From Microbacterium sp. LWS13-1.2 (GTDB lineage: Bacteria; Actinomycetota; Actinomycetes; Actinomycetales; Microbacteriaceae): 64,000 bases of DNA. The notes beneath the pieces were generated by a model, which was not told the DNA's origin, ran no database searches, and saw nothing but the letters and a program-made list of their open reading frames with translations. Positions 37,840 to 47,296 of the stretch are shown here, piece by piece. The stretch lies in contig NZ_CP151632.1 in assembly GCF_040144835.1 (NCBI RefSeq), positions 2,976,001 through 3,040,000 on the forward strand, written 5' to 3'. The position numbers and the translations under genes are program-made. Position 1 is the stretch's first letter. Each line of letters opens with the position of its first letter.

Positions 37840-37873
37840 GGAATGCGATTGCCAGATTAGGGAAAGCGCATCC
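37840..37873. promoter_or_regulatory. LacI-1-type operators upstream of importer 1
   Basis: GGAATGCGATTGCC (37840-37853) and GGAAAGCGCATCC (37861-37873) resemble the site GGAAACGCTTTCC in front of lacI-1 and the sites before both lyase genes. The first matches the 14-bp consensus GGYAAHCGYTTKCC in reverse at all but one position; the second is a weaker match. Confidence 0.5.
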
Positions 37874-37917
37874 CGAAGTCAACCGATACCTTCGCACGGT
37901 GCTGTCAGACTGGGTCG

Positions 37918-38535
37918 ATGAGTTCCAATCTGCCTGGGCAGGCACCGCGGCCGAAGCACACCCTGTTCGGGGTGGTCTCCTTCGCCGGGAACCTCCTGAC
38001 TCTCTCGATCTGCCTGGCCATTCTCTGGCTGGGCCTGGTCACCGCCGCGCCGGGCTCCGCGGCGGCACTGGCCGCACGCGAGCGGCTGACGGTGGATGGC
38101 CCGCCCGTGTCGGTGCGCGGCCTCTTCGCCGATACGGGACGCAACTTCGGACGGCTTTGGGTCTTTGGGCCCCTGCTGGCGGCCCTCGGCGCCGGCGCAT
38201 GGATCGCCCTGGCGTTCTGGCTAACAGTTCCGGCCCCTGCCGGGCTCATCATGGTGACGGTCACGTTGGTGGTGGCCGTCGTCGTCTCGCTGCTCGGATT
38301 GGCGACGCCGACCGCGGGGCTTCGGGTGGGGCGGGCGGGCGAGGTGGCGCGCCAGGCGGCACAGATCGTGGCGTTGAGGCCCTGGCGAAGCATCGTCGCC
38401 CTCGCGGCGGCGGCAGCAGCGGTGGTCCTCAGCGCGCAACTCCCCGCCGTCGGCTTAGCCCTTCTCGGCGCGGCTCTCACGGAGATCGCCTTCCGCGCAT
38501 GGGGACGACGGACCGAATCTTCACCGCTACGGTAG
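37918..38535 (+). CDS. DUF624 (YesL-like) membrane protein
   Basis: 205-residue protein with about five membrane helices. The family pattern is visible: LLTLSICLAILWLGLVTAAPGSAA near the N terminus and LFADTGRNFGRLWVFGPLL in the middle. DUF624/YesL proteins are usually found with sugar-oligomer ABC importers and polysaccharide-degrading genes, and their role is unknown. It is divergent from importer 1 and 75 bases upstream of a LacI gene. It sits in the typical context. Confidence 0.8.
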   Translation: MSSNLPGQAPRPKHTLFGVVSFAGNLLTLSICLAILWLGLVTAAPGSAAALAARERLTVDGPPVSVRGLFADTGRNFGRLWVFGPLLAALGAGAWIALAFWLTVPAPAGLIMVTVTLVVAVVVSLLGLATPTAGLRVGRAGEVARQAAQIVALRPWRSIVALAAAAAAVVLSAQLPAVGLALLGAALTEIAFRAWGRRTESSPLR

Positions 38536-38548
38536 ATCCAATGGACGC

Positions 38549-38564
38549 TTGGAAACGCTTTCCG
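38549..38564. promoter_or_regulatory. LacI operator in front of lacI-1
   Basis: TTGGAAACGCTTTCCG contains the palindrome GGAAA-CGC-TTTCC with the central CG typical of LacI-family operators. It lies 47 bases before the lacI-1 start, so autoregulation is likely. A looser TTTCCAATGG half-site follows at 38571. Confidence 0.7.
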
Positions 38565-38610
38565 TTAGAGTTTCCAATGGCGAATGCAACTCGCAACGAA
38601 GGAGGCCCGG

Positions 38611-39651
38611 ATGGCACGCGCTGCGGAACGCGCTCCCCGACTTACCGACGTCGCCCGATTGGCGGGTGTGTCCCCGGCGACGGCGAGCCGGGCTCTACAC
38701 GGAACGGACCGGGATGTGCGGGAAGAGAACCGCCAGAAGGTGCTCGCTGCGGCGCAGTCGCTCGGTTATGCCCCCAACATCGCCGCTCGTGCGTTCGCGC
38801 AGGGCAGGACGCGGGGGGTGTCCCTCATCGTGGGAGCAGTGCCCGACGACTACGCCAACCCGATCGTGGCAGGTGTGATGGCCGCGACCAGCCGGCGCAA
38901 TCTCCCAGTGACGATCACGCCCGCGGGCGACGACGTCGACTCGATGGTGGCACAGATCCAGCAGGTGCGCGGGATGCGGTCCGAGATCCTTCTCCTCGCC
39001 GGCGGGCGACACGCCAGCGACCGCGCCAATCCGGCGCTCATTGACGCGCTGAAGCGCTTCGAATCCGAAGGCGGTCGTGCCGTGGTGATGTCGCAGCCTG
39101 GGCTCCCGTTCGACACGGTCAGCTACGACAACTTCGGCGGCGGTCACGACATGGCCGTGGCGTTGCGGGGGCTGGGATATGACCGGTTCGCGGTGATCTC
39201 AGGGCAGATGCATGCCATGACCCAACGCGACAGGGTGCAGGGGTTCATCGCCGGCCTTCAGGAATCCGGTGTCGAGCTCAGCCCCGACCGTCTGCTCACC
39301 GGCGGTTTCACCCGCGATGGCGCATACGCGATGACAGGGGAATTGCTGCGGCGGGGAATTGCCGTTGATGCGATCTTCGCTGGGAATGACTCGATGGCGC
39401 TGGGAGCCATGACGTTTCTTCGGGACGCGAATCAGCAGGGGAAGATCGCGGTCGCTGGTTTCGACGACATGGTCGCGCTTCGCGACGTCACCCCGTCTCT
39501 GACCACCGTGCATCTGCCGTGGGACGAAGTCGCCGAGCACGCGCTGGGAATGGCGATGCTGCCCCGTCAGAAGGACCCGCGCTCGGTGATGGTTCGCGGC
39601 CATGTCGTGGTGCGTGAGAGCACTCCCGCCTGCGCCGTGACGACCGCCTAA
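38611..39651 (+). CDS. LacI-family transcriptional regulator (LacI-1)
   Basis: 346-residue repressor: HTH near residues 8-30 (LTDVARLAGVSPATASRAL), hinge helix PNIAARAFAQGRT, then a periplasmic-binding-protein-like effector domain with SMALGAMTFLRD and GFDDMVALRDVTPSLTTV. The ATG at 38611 is chosen because GAAGGAGG lies 5-12 bases upstream; the ATG nine codons earlier has none. Operator-like sites GGYAAHCGYTTKCC occur before this gene, importer 1 and both lyases, so it probably represses the lyase/importer block until an oligosaccharide is present. Confidence 0.93.
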   Translation: MARAAERAPRLTDVARLAGVSPATASRALHGTDRDVREENRQKVLAAAQSLGYAPNIAARAFAQGRTRGVSLIVGAVPDDYANPIVAGVMAATSRRNLPVTITPAGDDVDSMVAQIQQVRGMRSEILLLAGGRHASDRANPALIDALKRFESEGGRAVVMSQPGLPFDTVSYDNFGGGHDMAVALRGLGYDRFAVISGQMHAMTQRDRVQGFIAGLQESGVELSPDRLLTGGFTRDGAYAMTGELLRRGIAVDAIFAGNDSMALGAMTFLRDANQQGKIAVAGFDDMVALRDVTPSLTTVHLPWDEVAEHALGMAMLPRQKDPRSVMVRGHVVVRESTPACAVTTA

Positions 39652-39764
39652 GGATCACTCCATGTGCCCGGGACAACCGCTCTCGTACCCGTCGATGCTG
39701 CTGCACGCGTTCTGACCCACCACAGGTTCCGGGTGACGCCGTACGCGCCGTCGCCATTCAGTTC

Positions 39765-42700
39765 TCACTGGACAGCGGCGTGGCGCCAGGGGGCAGTGGT
39801 CGGACCTGGCACCTTCAGCTTCAGACCCGAGGTCGCTGTCGCATCCCCGCCGCTGCGCGACGAGGCGACTGCAGCGATCACGTACGCCCCGCCCGGCGTG
39901 GAGGCGAGAGAGAAGGCCGTCGCCCATGTGCCATCCGTCACGGCCGCATTCTGCGACGCCACGACTGCGCCGGCGCCGTCTCGCAGCTCGACATGGACGA
40001 TGGCGCCTGCCGCGCTCCATCCGCTGTTGCCCGCGTCCGCGGTGCCGGCGACCTTCACCGGCACCGCGCGGCTGACAGTGCCGCCGCGAGAGATCATGGA
40101 AACCGAGGGGGTCGTGGCAGCGACAACCGTCACGGTGACGGCCTTCGTGGCGGTGCCCGAGTGGTAGGTCACCGCGTACTGCCCGGCCGTGGAGGGGTCG
40201 ACGGTGCCGGTGGTCTGGACCGTCGATAGGTCCTCGACCGGGGTGCCTTGATAGTTCGTGGCGCTGTCGACGTTGGCGACGGGGTTCCAGGAGTCGCCCG
40301 CGACCAGGATCGAGTCGTGGGCTTGCACGCCGGCCCGATCGACCTCGTTGCGGACGTCGTACGAGAACAGCAGCGCGTTCTCGGGCGTCGTGGCGGTGCT
40401 GACCGTCTCCGGCTTGGTACTCAGCCGCAGCGAGAGAGTGGCGTCTCGCGGGGCGTCCACCGACCCGTCGATGGCGATCTTCACCAGCCTCCCGCCATGC
40501 ACCAGGTAGGACCGTCCGACCCCGGTGCTGCGTAGCACGAACTTCTCAGCGTCGCCCACGACGAGAGCCGATGCGGTGATCACATTCTCGCCGTTCACGA
40601 CGGTGGGCGTCACACCGAGGAAGCGTCCAGTTGCGACCTCCTGGATGGAGCTGGTGCCGTCATCGTTGGTCACCAGCCGGAAGAACGGCGCCTCGGCATG
40701 CCGGCTGCCAACGGCGACGGTTCCATCCGCTCCCACGGCGAAGTACGACGCGAGAGTCTCGGTGGTGTACTCCGCCGGCAGCACACCGCCGTCCGTGAGT
40801 GCGCGGGAGCTCTGTGGAACGGAGCCCCACCTCGTCACCTCGCTCCAGGTGCGCTGGTACCAGGGAGTGAGCATGGTGCGCAGCTGGAAATAGGGCGCCG
40901 CGGCCTCGGTCGGTGCACCGTTGTACGAGGTCAGCGTGCTGAAGTTGAGGTTGTCGAAGTGGATGAAGCCTTCGGGACGCATCGCCTCCGCCGCGCGCTT
41001 CATCCAGGTCACGTCAACGCCGTCGACGGTGGAATAGTACGCCAGAGCGGTTTCGAAGATCGGGCGCGACTGCCCGCGCAGAATGGCCTGCTCTTCCATC
41101 TCGTCCCAGTACGCGTTGGCGTCGGTGCGGCCGAACACATTGGGGACCGGTTCCGCCCGGAGGGTTCCTTCTCCACGGAACAGGTTGTACTCGGCGACCC
41201 AGTTGAACGCGCGAGCCAGTTTGTTGTCGTCCCGTTCCCAGAGATTCAGCCCCTGGTTGTATGCGATCGCGCTGAAGTCTCCCAGCAGACCCAGCCCGAG
41301 CATGGCATGCGCCTGGTCGCGCGCCGACTCCGCGGTCTGACCCCAGTCGGTCACGTAGTTCTCGATCGAGCCATTGATGAATGGGCTCTCGTACATCGCG
41401 ACGGCCTCGTCGTAGATGGTCGCGTTGTCGGTCACCACGCCGATCGCCTCAACGGTGACCATCGCTGCTCCGTCCCAATTGCCGTTGGCGTTCATCGGCG
41501 CGCCGGCGTCCTGGATGACCGGGTAGACCACGTCGAGCATCAGTGACTGGAACGCCGCGAAGTCGGCGTCGCTGTAGCCGGGGTATCCGCCGTCGTAGTA
41601 GCGCACGATCTCGGCGGCGTTGATCAGCTTCAGGGTTCCCAGACCCGCCCCGAGGATCTGATCGCGCCCATCGATCTGGGTGAGTGTTCCCGACCATGCG
41701 TTGAGGATCTCGACGACCTTGTCCGCGTGACGGACGTCACCGGTGATCACCCACTGCAGAGCATGGAAGTACGCGGCCGCACTCGCCCACTCGTAGTCGC
41801 GGATGTTGCCGGAGCCCTCCGGTGATCCCCGGCCGACGCCTGCGTGTGCGACGACGTTGAAGTCCAGCGACGCGATGGAGTTCGGCACGGTGTTCTTCAT
41901 TCGCAGGTAGTCCGAGTACCAGGGCTCCTCCTTCGCAGCCACATGCTCACGCATCGAGTCCAGCTGCTTCGTGGTGAGCGAGACGCCCGGGTGATTGAAT
42001 ACCCGCACCTCGATGACGTCCTCGACCGGCTCCTCACCGCCCGAGTAGATGACGGTGAGCTCGTGCGACCCGGCCGTCAGGTTCCCGACGGTCGCCGTCA
42101 TCAAACCGTCGACGTGCGACACGGTCGCGCCCTCCACGATGTAGTGCGATGCATCGGGGTCGTCGTTGACGGGAACCCAACTGAGCTGAGCGCTCGTTCC
42201 GGTCACGCGCTGCTGCACCTCGAGGAGGTTCGCGGCGTCGACGGATTCGAAGGCGAGGTAGTGGGTGGCGAAGTCTCCTGGCCTCACGTGCGCGCCGGCA
42301 TCGGTTACTCGCAGCGGGAAGGTCGACGCCTCGGCGCCGTCGCGCAATGCGTTCAAGTGGCTGCTGATCGTGTACCTGCCGGACTCCGGGTAGGACTTGA
42401 TGGAGAAGCGCTCATTCCACCTCACGGCGTCAGCGGTCGCGGCGACGACGTAGTTCGAGTCGGACTTCGCGTAGTACGGACGGCCCTTGCCGCCGCTGTA
42501 ATTCTGGATGGTCAGGAACTTGCCGTTGGACAGGCTCCTGAGCGCGTAGGTGGTCTGCTGGCCACCGCCCGTGCCCTGGTACTCCGAGGCTGTGTAGTCG
42601 TATCCGTAGATCGCGAACGACGTGGCCACAGCCTTGTCGGCGGTGAGTGTCACCCGTCCGGTTTGGTCGTCGGCCTGCAGGTAGAGACCGTTTGCGTTGG

Positions 42701-43973
42701 AGATGCGCACCACGTCCTGGGCGGCACGGCCATTGGCGGGGTAGTCGCCGAAGCGTTGTGCGACGGGGTAGTCGACCGGGGCCTCGTCGGTCGTGCGGGT
42801 CACCTTGACCCAGGGGGTGTACATCGGGTTGGTTGCGCGCGTGGAGTAGATGTCGGTGCCGGAGATCAGCTGGTCCTCCACCCTGTCCGTAGTCAGGTGC
42901 ACGGTGACCGCGTCGGCGTCTTCAGCCTTGGCCGCCTGGACCAGCGGCGCGATATCGAGCGCGACGCCGGAGGTGCCGTTGGGCACGGCCGTGATGATGA
43001 CGGGCGAGTTGGGCACGTCCAACGGACGCGCGTTGTACGTCACGCTCGTCTCCGCCCACGGGGTGGTGGAGGCAATGCCGACACTGCTGGTGAACTCGCT
43101 CGCCCGGGTGGCGATGATGTTGGCCCCGTTGTTGTACTTGGTGAAGTTGAGGACCACCGAGTTCAGAGTCGCTGGGTCGAGCTGGGAGATGTCCAGCCGA
43201 ATATAGGTGTGCCCGCCCTTGCCGACGACAAGGTTCTGCGCAGTGCCGTAGTTGGTGTCGGGCGCGGTAATCCGTACCCACGCGTTGTCTTTGATCATCT
43301 GTTCAGCGATGCCGTAGACCACGTCGACGACGGGGCGCAGCGTCGCATCAGCGGCACGGGTCGAGTAGACGTCGGTGCCGACGGTTCCCGTGGTCGTCAA
43401 GTGCAGCGTGAGCGCTTCGGCGCCGCGAGCCTTCGCTTCGGTGATCAGGGAGGTGGCGGTGACCGTGAGACCAACGACTCCGGCGGGCGCGTCGACTGTA
43501 ACGGATCGGGTGCCCGCGAGATCCAGCGGCTTCCCAGCCCACGTGAGGTTGCTCTCGTTCCACGTCGTCGAGGTCTCCACGCCGGCCTCGGTGACATACT
43601 CGCTAGCCTGCGAGATGACGATCTTGTTGGCACTGTTCGTCTTGTGCAGGTTCAGTTGCACGGACGCGAGGTCTTCCGCCTGGATCTTCGTCAGGTCGAG
43701 TCGGATGTAGCTCTCGACGTCGTTGCGGACGATCAACGTCTCGGTGTCGCCGTACGTCGTCGTCGGGTTCGACTGTCGCACCAGAGCCTCGTCGATGACG
43801 ACACTCGTCACCGTCGCGGCATTGCTGGTTTCGGCCGACCCGACGACGACCCCGCTGGCGAGCAGAAGTAGTGTCGCTGCCACTGCGATGAGTCGCCGGG
43901 CGGCGTGAGCGGCGGCGCCCGGGGCGGTCGCCACGGGGTTATGCGACAGATGAGGCCTGACGATGGGGGACAC
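39765..43973 (-). CDS. Secreted alginate-lyase-superfamily multidomain protein
   Basis: 1402-residue exported protein, probably a polysaccharide lyase acting on uronate-containing polymers. Signal peptide to about residue 52; two DNRLRE (CBM96-like) domains 53-390; fascin/ricin-like trefoil 400-580; FN3-like 585-660; (alpha/alpha) toroid of the alginate lyase superfamily 665-1080 with NGNWDGAA and ESARDQAHAMLGLG; trefoil-like 1085-1215; two Ig-like domains to the end. The GTG at 43973 is chosen because AAAGGAG sits 6 bases upstream; longer starts lack a signal peptide. The promoter TTGCCG-N17-TATTGT is overlapped by a LacI site. It is divergent from a second lyase-like gene. Polymer specificity is unproven. 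Confidence 0.85.
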   Translation of the reverse strand: MSPIVRPHLSHNPVATAPGAAAHAARRLIAVAATLLLLASGVVVGSAETSNAATVTSVVIDEALVRQSNPTTTYGDTETLIVRNDVESYIRLDLTKIQAEDLASVQLNLHKTNSANKIVISQASEYVTEAGVETSTTWNESNLTWAGKPLDLAGTRSVTVDAPAGVVGLTVTATSLITEAKARGAEALTLHLTTTGTVGTDVYSTRAADATLRPVVDVVYGIAEQMIKDNAWVRITAPDTNYGTAQNLVVGKGGHTYIRLDISQLDPATLNSVVLNFTKYNNGANIIATRASEFTSSVGIASTTPWAETSVTYNARPLDVPNSPVIITAVPNGTSGVALDIAPLVQAAKAEDADAVTVHLTTDRVEDQLISGTDIYSTRATNPMYTPWVKVTRTTDEAPVDYPVAQRFGDYPANGRAAQDVVRISNANGLYLQADDQTGRVTLTADKAVATSFAIYGYDYTASEYQGTGGGQQTTYALRSLSNGKFLTIQNYSGGKGRPYYAKSDSNYVVAATADAVRWNERFSIKSYPESGRYTISSHLNALRDGAEASTFPLRVTDAGAHVRPGDFATHYLAFESVDAANLLEVQQRVTGTSAQLSWVPVNDDPDASHYIVEGATVSHVDGLMTATVGNLTAGSHELTVIYSGGEEPVEDVIEVRVFNHPGVSLTTKQLDSMREHVAAKEEPWYSDYLRMKNTVPNSIASLDFNVVAHAGVGRGSPEGSGNIRDYEWASAAAYFHALQWVITGDVRHADKVVEILNAWSGTLTQIDGRDQILGAGLGTLKLINAAEIVRYYDGGYPGYSDADFAAFQSLMLDVVYPVIQDAGAPMNANGNWDGAAMVTVEAIGVVTDNATIYDEAVAMYESPFINGSIENYVTDWGQTAESARDQAHAMLGLGLLGDFSAIAYNQGLNLWERDDNKLARAFNWVAEYNLFRGEGTLRAEPVPNVFGRTDANAYWDEMEEQAILRGQSRPIFETALAYYSTVDGVDVTWMKRAAEAMRPEGFIHFDNLNFSTLTSYNGAPTEAAAPYFQLRTMLTPWYQRTWSEVTRWGSVPQSSRALTDGGVLPAEYTTETLASYFAVGADGTVAVGSRHAEAPFFRLVTNDDGTSSIQEVATGRFLGVTPTVVNGENVITASALVVGDAEKFVLRSTGVGRSYLVHGGRLVKIAIDGSVDAPRDATLSLRLSTKPETVSTATTPENALLFSYDVRNEVDRAGVQAHDSILVAGDSWNPVANVDSATNYQGTPVEDLSTVQTTGTVDPSTAGQYAVTYHSGTATKAVTVTVVAATTPSVSMISRGGTVSRAVPVKVAGTADAGNSGWSAAGAIVHVELRDGAGAVVASQNAAVTDGTWATAFSLASTPGGAYVIAAVASSRSGGDATATSGLKLKVPGPTTAPWRHAAVQ

Positions 43974-44063
43974 GAGCGCTCCTTTGCGTTTGCCCTCGGC
44001 ACGAGGCCGACCTCGGGGCCTAGCAGCGAGTAGCGCTGCCGTTGTCACGAGGGTTGCGAAAAA

Positions 44064-44101
44064 ACAATATGAAGATCCGCACGCAACGGCAACCGTTTTC
44101 C
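44064..44101 (-). promoter_or_regulatory. Promoter and LacI-1-type operator of the 1402-residue lyase gene
   Basis: On the minus strand TTGCCG (44092-44087), a 17-base spacer and TATTGT (44069-44064) form a promoter. GGCAACCGTTTTCC (44088-44101) overlaps the -35 element and fits the consensus GGYAAHCGYTTKCC. Confidence 0.6.
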
Positions 44102-44384
44102 GGATTTTCCGTTCTTGCCAGGATCTGTTGACTCGAGAGGTATGGCGCGACGAACGGAAACGACAGGGTTCGCGGAACGCCGCGGCGTCACAAGACGGAA
44201 TGGTGCCTCGTCCCTGGGTGCCGAAGCGGACAAGCGTCGTCGGTGTCGGGGGCCTGCGGCCGCGCGGGCTACCCGGGGAATGCGCGTTCCAAAGCGACAG
44301 TGGCACCAGCTTGATCCGGGCGATCCGCTGCTGCTGGCTGCATTAAAATGCCTGGTAAACACACAGAAAACCTTCCTACGCGCG
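44102..44384. other. Central part of the divergent lyase intergenic region
   Basis: About 280 bases between the two lyase promoters. I find no credible gene. A weaker relative of the operator, GGTAAACACACAGAAAACC, occurs near 44353, and the rest shows nothing distinctive. Confidence 0.4.
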
Positions 44385-44421
44385 TTGACTATGTCATCGA
44401 GATTGTTGGTAAACGCTTGCC
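44385..44421 (+). promoter_or_regulatory. Promoter-like -35 and LacI-1-type operator of the 697-residue lyase gene
   Basis: TTGACT (44385-44390) is followed 17-19 bases later by the operator-like GGTAAACGCTTGCC (44408-44421), which covers the expected -10 position. This site is the best match to the one in front of lacI-1. Confidence 0.6.
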
Positions 44422-44512
44422 GACCGTTCCGGCGTGTAGATAGGCTCGGCCGGTGTCACTGGCCGCGGCGTTCCGTGGTGGCGGTGCGATTGCCTCAAAG
44501 GAGATGCGGGAT

Positions 44513-46606
44513 ATGCAGAAGCTCATACGAATCCTCGGCGTCGGCCTCGCCGCAAGCCTCATCGGGGCGCCCGCCTTTGCTACCCCGGCGGTCGCCTCAC
44601 AAGAGAAGTTCGCCTGGAGCACGAAATACGAAGCGGAAGACGCCATCGAACTTCGAGGTGAGGTGCACCGCAGCGATGGCATCGCCGATCAGCCCGCCGA
44701 GATGACCAGTCCGCTCACCGGGTATTCCGGCCGCGGATTCCTGGACTTCGCCGACCCCGTGCCCTCGGCGGCATGGCAAGGATCGATTCCCGCCGGAACG
44801 GTGGGCGCCAAATACGTCATCGACGTCCCGCGAGCCGGCAACTACCGCTTGAAGTTCGTCTATAACAACCCCGGTACGAAGTGGGCCGGCAGCCGTAACG
44901 TGCGGGATGAACGCAACATGCGGATCAACGTCAACGGCCCCGACTACCTGGGTGCGGAAGGCTGGGTCGGTTGGATGATCTTCTCCGTCTCGGGATACAA
45001 CTCCAGCGCGGAGCCGGGGGCTACGCAGACACCGGCCACGATCGGTCAGAACACTGTATGGAACACCAATTACATGAACGCTCCGCTGCAGCAGGGCAAG
45101 AATGACTTGCGGATGTCGATCGAGGCCCCTCCCGGACAGGGCGTGTACGACGGGCCCAACCTGGACTACATCGAGGTCGAGTGGATCGATGATCGATATC
45201 CCGTTTCGGAAGACGTGCCTGTGAAGAAGGATGCGTTCACCCATCCGGGGATCTACCAGACGGCTGACAACCTGACGGCTCTCAAGACGGCTATCGGCTG
45301 GCAAGCGTCGGTGTGGGCCGGCGGATATGCTCAGTTGGCCTCATCGAACCTCGCATCGTTCAATTATTCGCGCCCGGACGGCTACTACGAGGTGGTCGAG
45401 CGCGGACCGTACAACAACCCGAACCGCGGCGCGAGCCAGTTCACGAACGATGCGACAGCGGTCCACTACAACGCGCTGCAGTGGTATCTGACCGGCGACG
45501 CAAGGCACGCGCGCAAGGCGATTGAGTTGCTTAACGGGTGGTCGGCCGCGCTCAAGTCCGTTGTCAACAACGATGCCAAGCTACTCGTTGCCATGAGCGG
45601 TCGGCATTTCGTCTCGGGTGCGGAGATTCTCAAGCACGTGTACAACGTCGATCCGACGGTCCCCGCCGCCGACCGATGGCAGGCCGCCGACATCGAACGG
45701 TTCGACTCTCTCGTGAGGAATGTCTTCTACGAGGGCACCGTCGCGGGTTACTATCCGCAGGCCAATGGAAACTGGGACGCTCTCATCACCGGTGCCAACA
45801 TGGCATTCGGCGTATACCTGGACGACCACGAGATCTTCAACGAAGCGCTGCGCCAGTTCTACCGGGGTGACGTCGTCCCCGGTTCCGCTTCGATGGGGTC
45901 GCTCGCGAACTACATCTACCCGACCGGCGAGAGCCAGGAGTCCAGCCGAGACGTCGGTCACTGGGGCATGGGTCTCGAAGGGCTCGGTTACTCGGCGGAG
46001 ATCTCGCTGAACCAGGGACTTGACATCTTCGGTGCGTACGACTCTCGCCTGCTGAACGGCGCGAACTACTTCGGGACGTACAACCTCAGCAACACGGGTC
46101 TGCCGGTCGCCTCCGAAACGTTCGTGTCCGACCGCGGTCGCGGCACGGTGTCCACCCCCCTCTTCGAGATCCTTGCGAACTACTACACGGGTCATCCGGC
46201 TTCGCATGATCTCACCACCGTTGAACGGGTGCTCCACGAGAAGTTCCGATCCGGGAGCCGTCTCATTGACACTCTCGTCTTTCAGGACGCGCCCTCCGAC
46301 AAGGTGCGGCCCGTCGTCTCCCTGGTGTCACCCGCGACGCACGGCCCGTCCGCGACCGCGCAGATCCACATCGACGCCACAGACGACAGGGGACTTGCGC
46401 GCGTGATCGCAGAGATCTACAAGGACGGCAAGCTGGTGAGCAGCACCGAGACGCCGGCCAACGGGGAGACAAGTGCTACGCATCAAGCGGATATCGCGTT
46501 GCCTGACGGTCAATACATCCTGAAGTACCGAGCGGAGGACGTGGCCGGCAACAGCGCGCATGCAGGTACGTTCGGATTCAAGATACGCGCCAGCGGATCG
46601 GCGTGA
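44513..46606 (+). CDS. Secreted alginate-lyase-family protein with N-terminal CBM
   Basis: 697-residue exported protein. Signal peptide ending ATPAVA near residue 27; CBM6/35-like module about 28-225, starting KYEAEDAIELRGEV with the Y(E)AED signature; alginate-lyase (alpha/alpha) domain about 226-590 with NGNWDALITGANM and ESSRDVGHWGMGLEGLG; Ig-like C-terminal domain 595-697. The NGNWD and RD-x-x-H motifs match the other lyase across the divergent promoter, so the pair may split endo/exo or substrate roles. The ATG at 44513 has CAAAGGAG about ten bases upstream; the one nine bases earlier is too close. No shared Cys module. Confidence 0.87.
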   Translation: MQKLIRILGVGLAASLIGAPAFATPAVASQEKFAWSTKYEAEDAIELRGEVHRSDGIADQPAEMTSPLTGYSGRGFLDFADPVPSAAWQGSIPAGTVGAKYVIDVPRAGNYRLKFVYNNPGTKWAGSRNVRDERNMRINVNGPDYLGAEGWVGWMIFSVSGYNSSAEPGATQTPATIGQNTVWNTNYMNAPLQQGKNDLRMSIEAPPGQGVYDGPNLDYIEVEWIDDRYPVSEDVPVKKDAFTHPGIYQTADNLTALKTAIGWQASVWAGGYAQLASSNLASFNYSRPDGYYEVVERGPYNNPNRGASQFTNDATAVHYNALQWYLTGDARHARKAIELLNGWSAALKSVVNNDAKLLVAMSGRHFVSGAEILKHVYNVDPTVPAADRWQAADIERFDSLVRNVFYEGTVAGYYPQANGNWDALITGANMAFGVYLDDHEIFNEALRQFYRGDVVPGSASMGSLANYIYPTGESQESSRDVGHWGMGLEGLGYSAEISLNQGLDIFGAYDSRLLNGANYFGTYNLSNTGLPVASETFVSDRGRGTVSTPLFEILANYYTGHPASHDLTTVERVLHEKFRSGSRLIDTLVFQDAPSDKVRPVVSLVSPATHGPSATAQIHIDATDDRGLARVIAEIYKDGKLVSSTETPANGETSATHQADIALPDGQYILKYRAEDVAGNSAHAGTFGFKIRASGSA

Positions 46607-46759
46607 GATGGTCGACCCGCTCTGGGCGGCCGGCGTCGTGATCAGCGTCGCGCATGAACGCCGCGCCGGAGAGGTGACGCGCCGCCGGGAAGGGTAGGCC
46701 GACCGTGGGGACGTGGTGGACACCGCGCGGCTCCGTCCTTTCTGCGGGTGCCGTGAAGG

Positions 46760-46953
46760 CTATCGGCTGACAGGCTCGGAGGAGTCGAGGAGTGCCAATT
46801 CTTCGAGCCGCGGGTAGCCTTCCCAGTCTCCGGGTGCGAGACACGCGAAGGCAGATGGTAGCTCTCGACGAGTTCGCCGGGGCCGATTCCGAAAGGGCGG
46901 AAGAGGCCCATCGTCTCGCCCAGGGTGATCAGACCGCCGTGATCTCTGCTCAT
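46760..46953 (-). pseudogene. kdgK: kdgK remnant: N-terminus fused to C-terminus
   Basis: The start overlaps the eda stop (ATGA) and reads LITLGETMGLFRPFGIGPG ... LVESYHL, the N terminus of PfkB-family 2-keto-3-deoxygluconate kinase. After about 32 residues the frame changes. Another frame then gives CLAPGDWEGYPRLEEL, the family's C terminus, and a stop at 46760. The middle of some 250 residues is missing, so the kinase cannot work. The preserved start/stop overlap shows it was once translationally coupled to eda. Confidence 0.8.
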
Positions 46954-47296
46954 CCGTCGTTCCTGTCGGCCCCGGACAAGCTCATAGCCTCGCGGGACAG
47001 GGCCTCGATCCTATCGAACTTGCGGTCGACGACGAGCTTGCGCGCCACCATCCAACTTCCGCTCACGGCCGGAACCGATCCGTGCGCGAGGTACTCCGAC
47101 ATGTTTCCCGCCGACACGCCGCCCGACGGCACGAACGACATATCGGAGAACGGCGCCGCGAGTGCGGCGATCGCTGCGATCCCACCGAGCCGATCGGCGG
47201 GACGAACTTCACCGTGCGAATTCCCAATCGTCTGGCTTGCTGGACCTCGGTCGCAGTCGCGACGCCGGGCAATACGGTGATGCCAAGATCGTGTCC
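46950..47296 (-). pseudogene. eda: eda (KDPG aldolase) remnant, N-terminally truncated and frameshifted
   Basis: The minus strand encodes [17 protein letters not shown] and [12 protein letters not shown], then (after a one-base shift near 47197-47203) RLGGIAAIAALAAPF, SGGVSAGNMSEYLAHG and a normal C-terminal region. These are the second half of 2-keto-3-deoxy-6-phosphogluconate aldolase, including the conserved KF.P segment. Restoring one G/C in the GGCGGGAC run would give KFVPADRLGG. The first half is absent: the fragment joins a kduD-like piece at about 47291-47296. Confidence 0.82.

Noticed and set aside
43974..44306. In-frame N-terminal extension of the 1402-residue lyase
   Set aside because: It would cover the promoter and LacI site; the GTG at 43973 has AAAGGAG at ideal spacing and gives a proper signal peptide.
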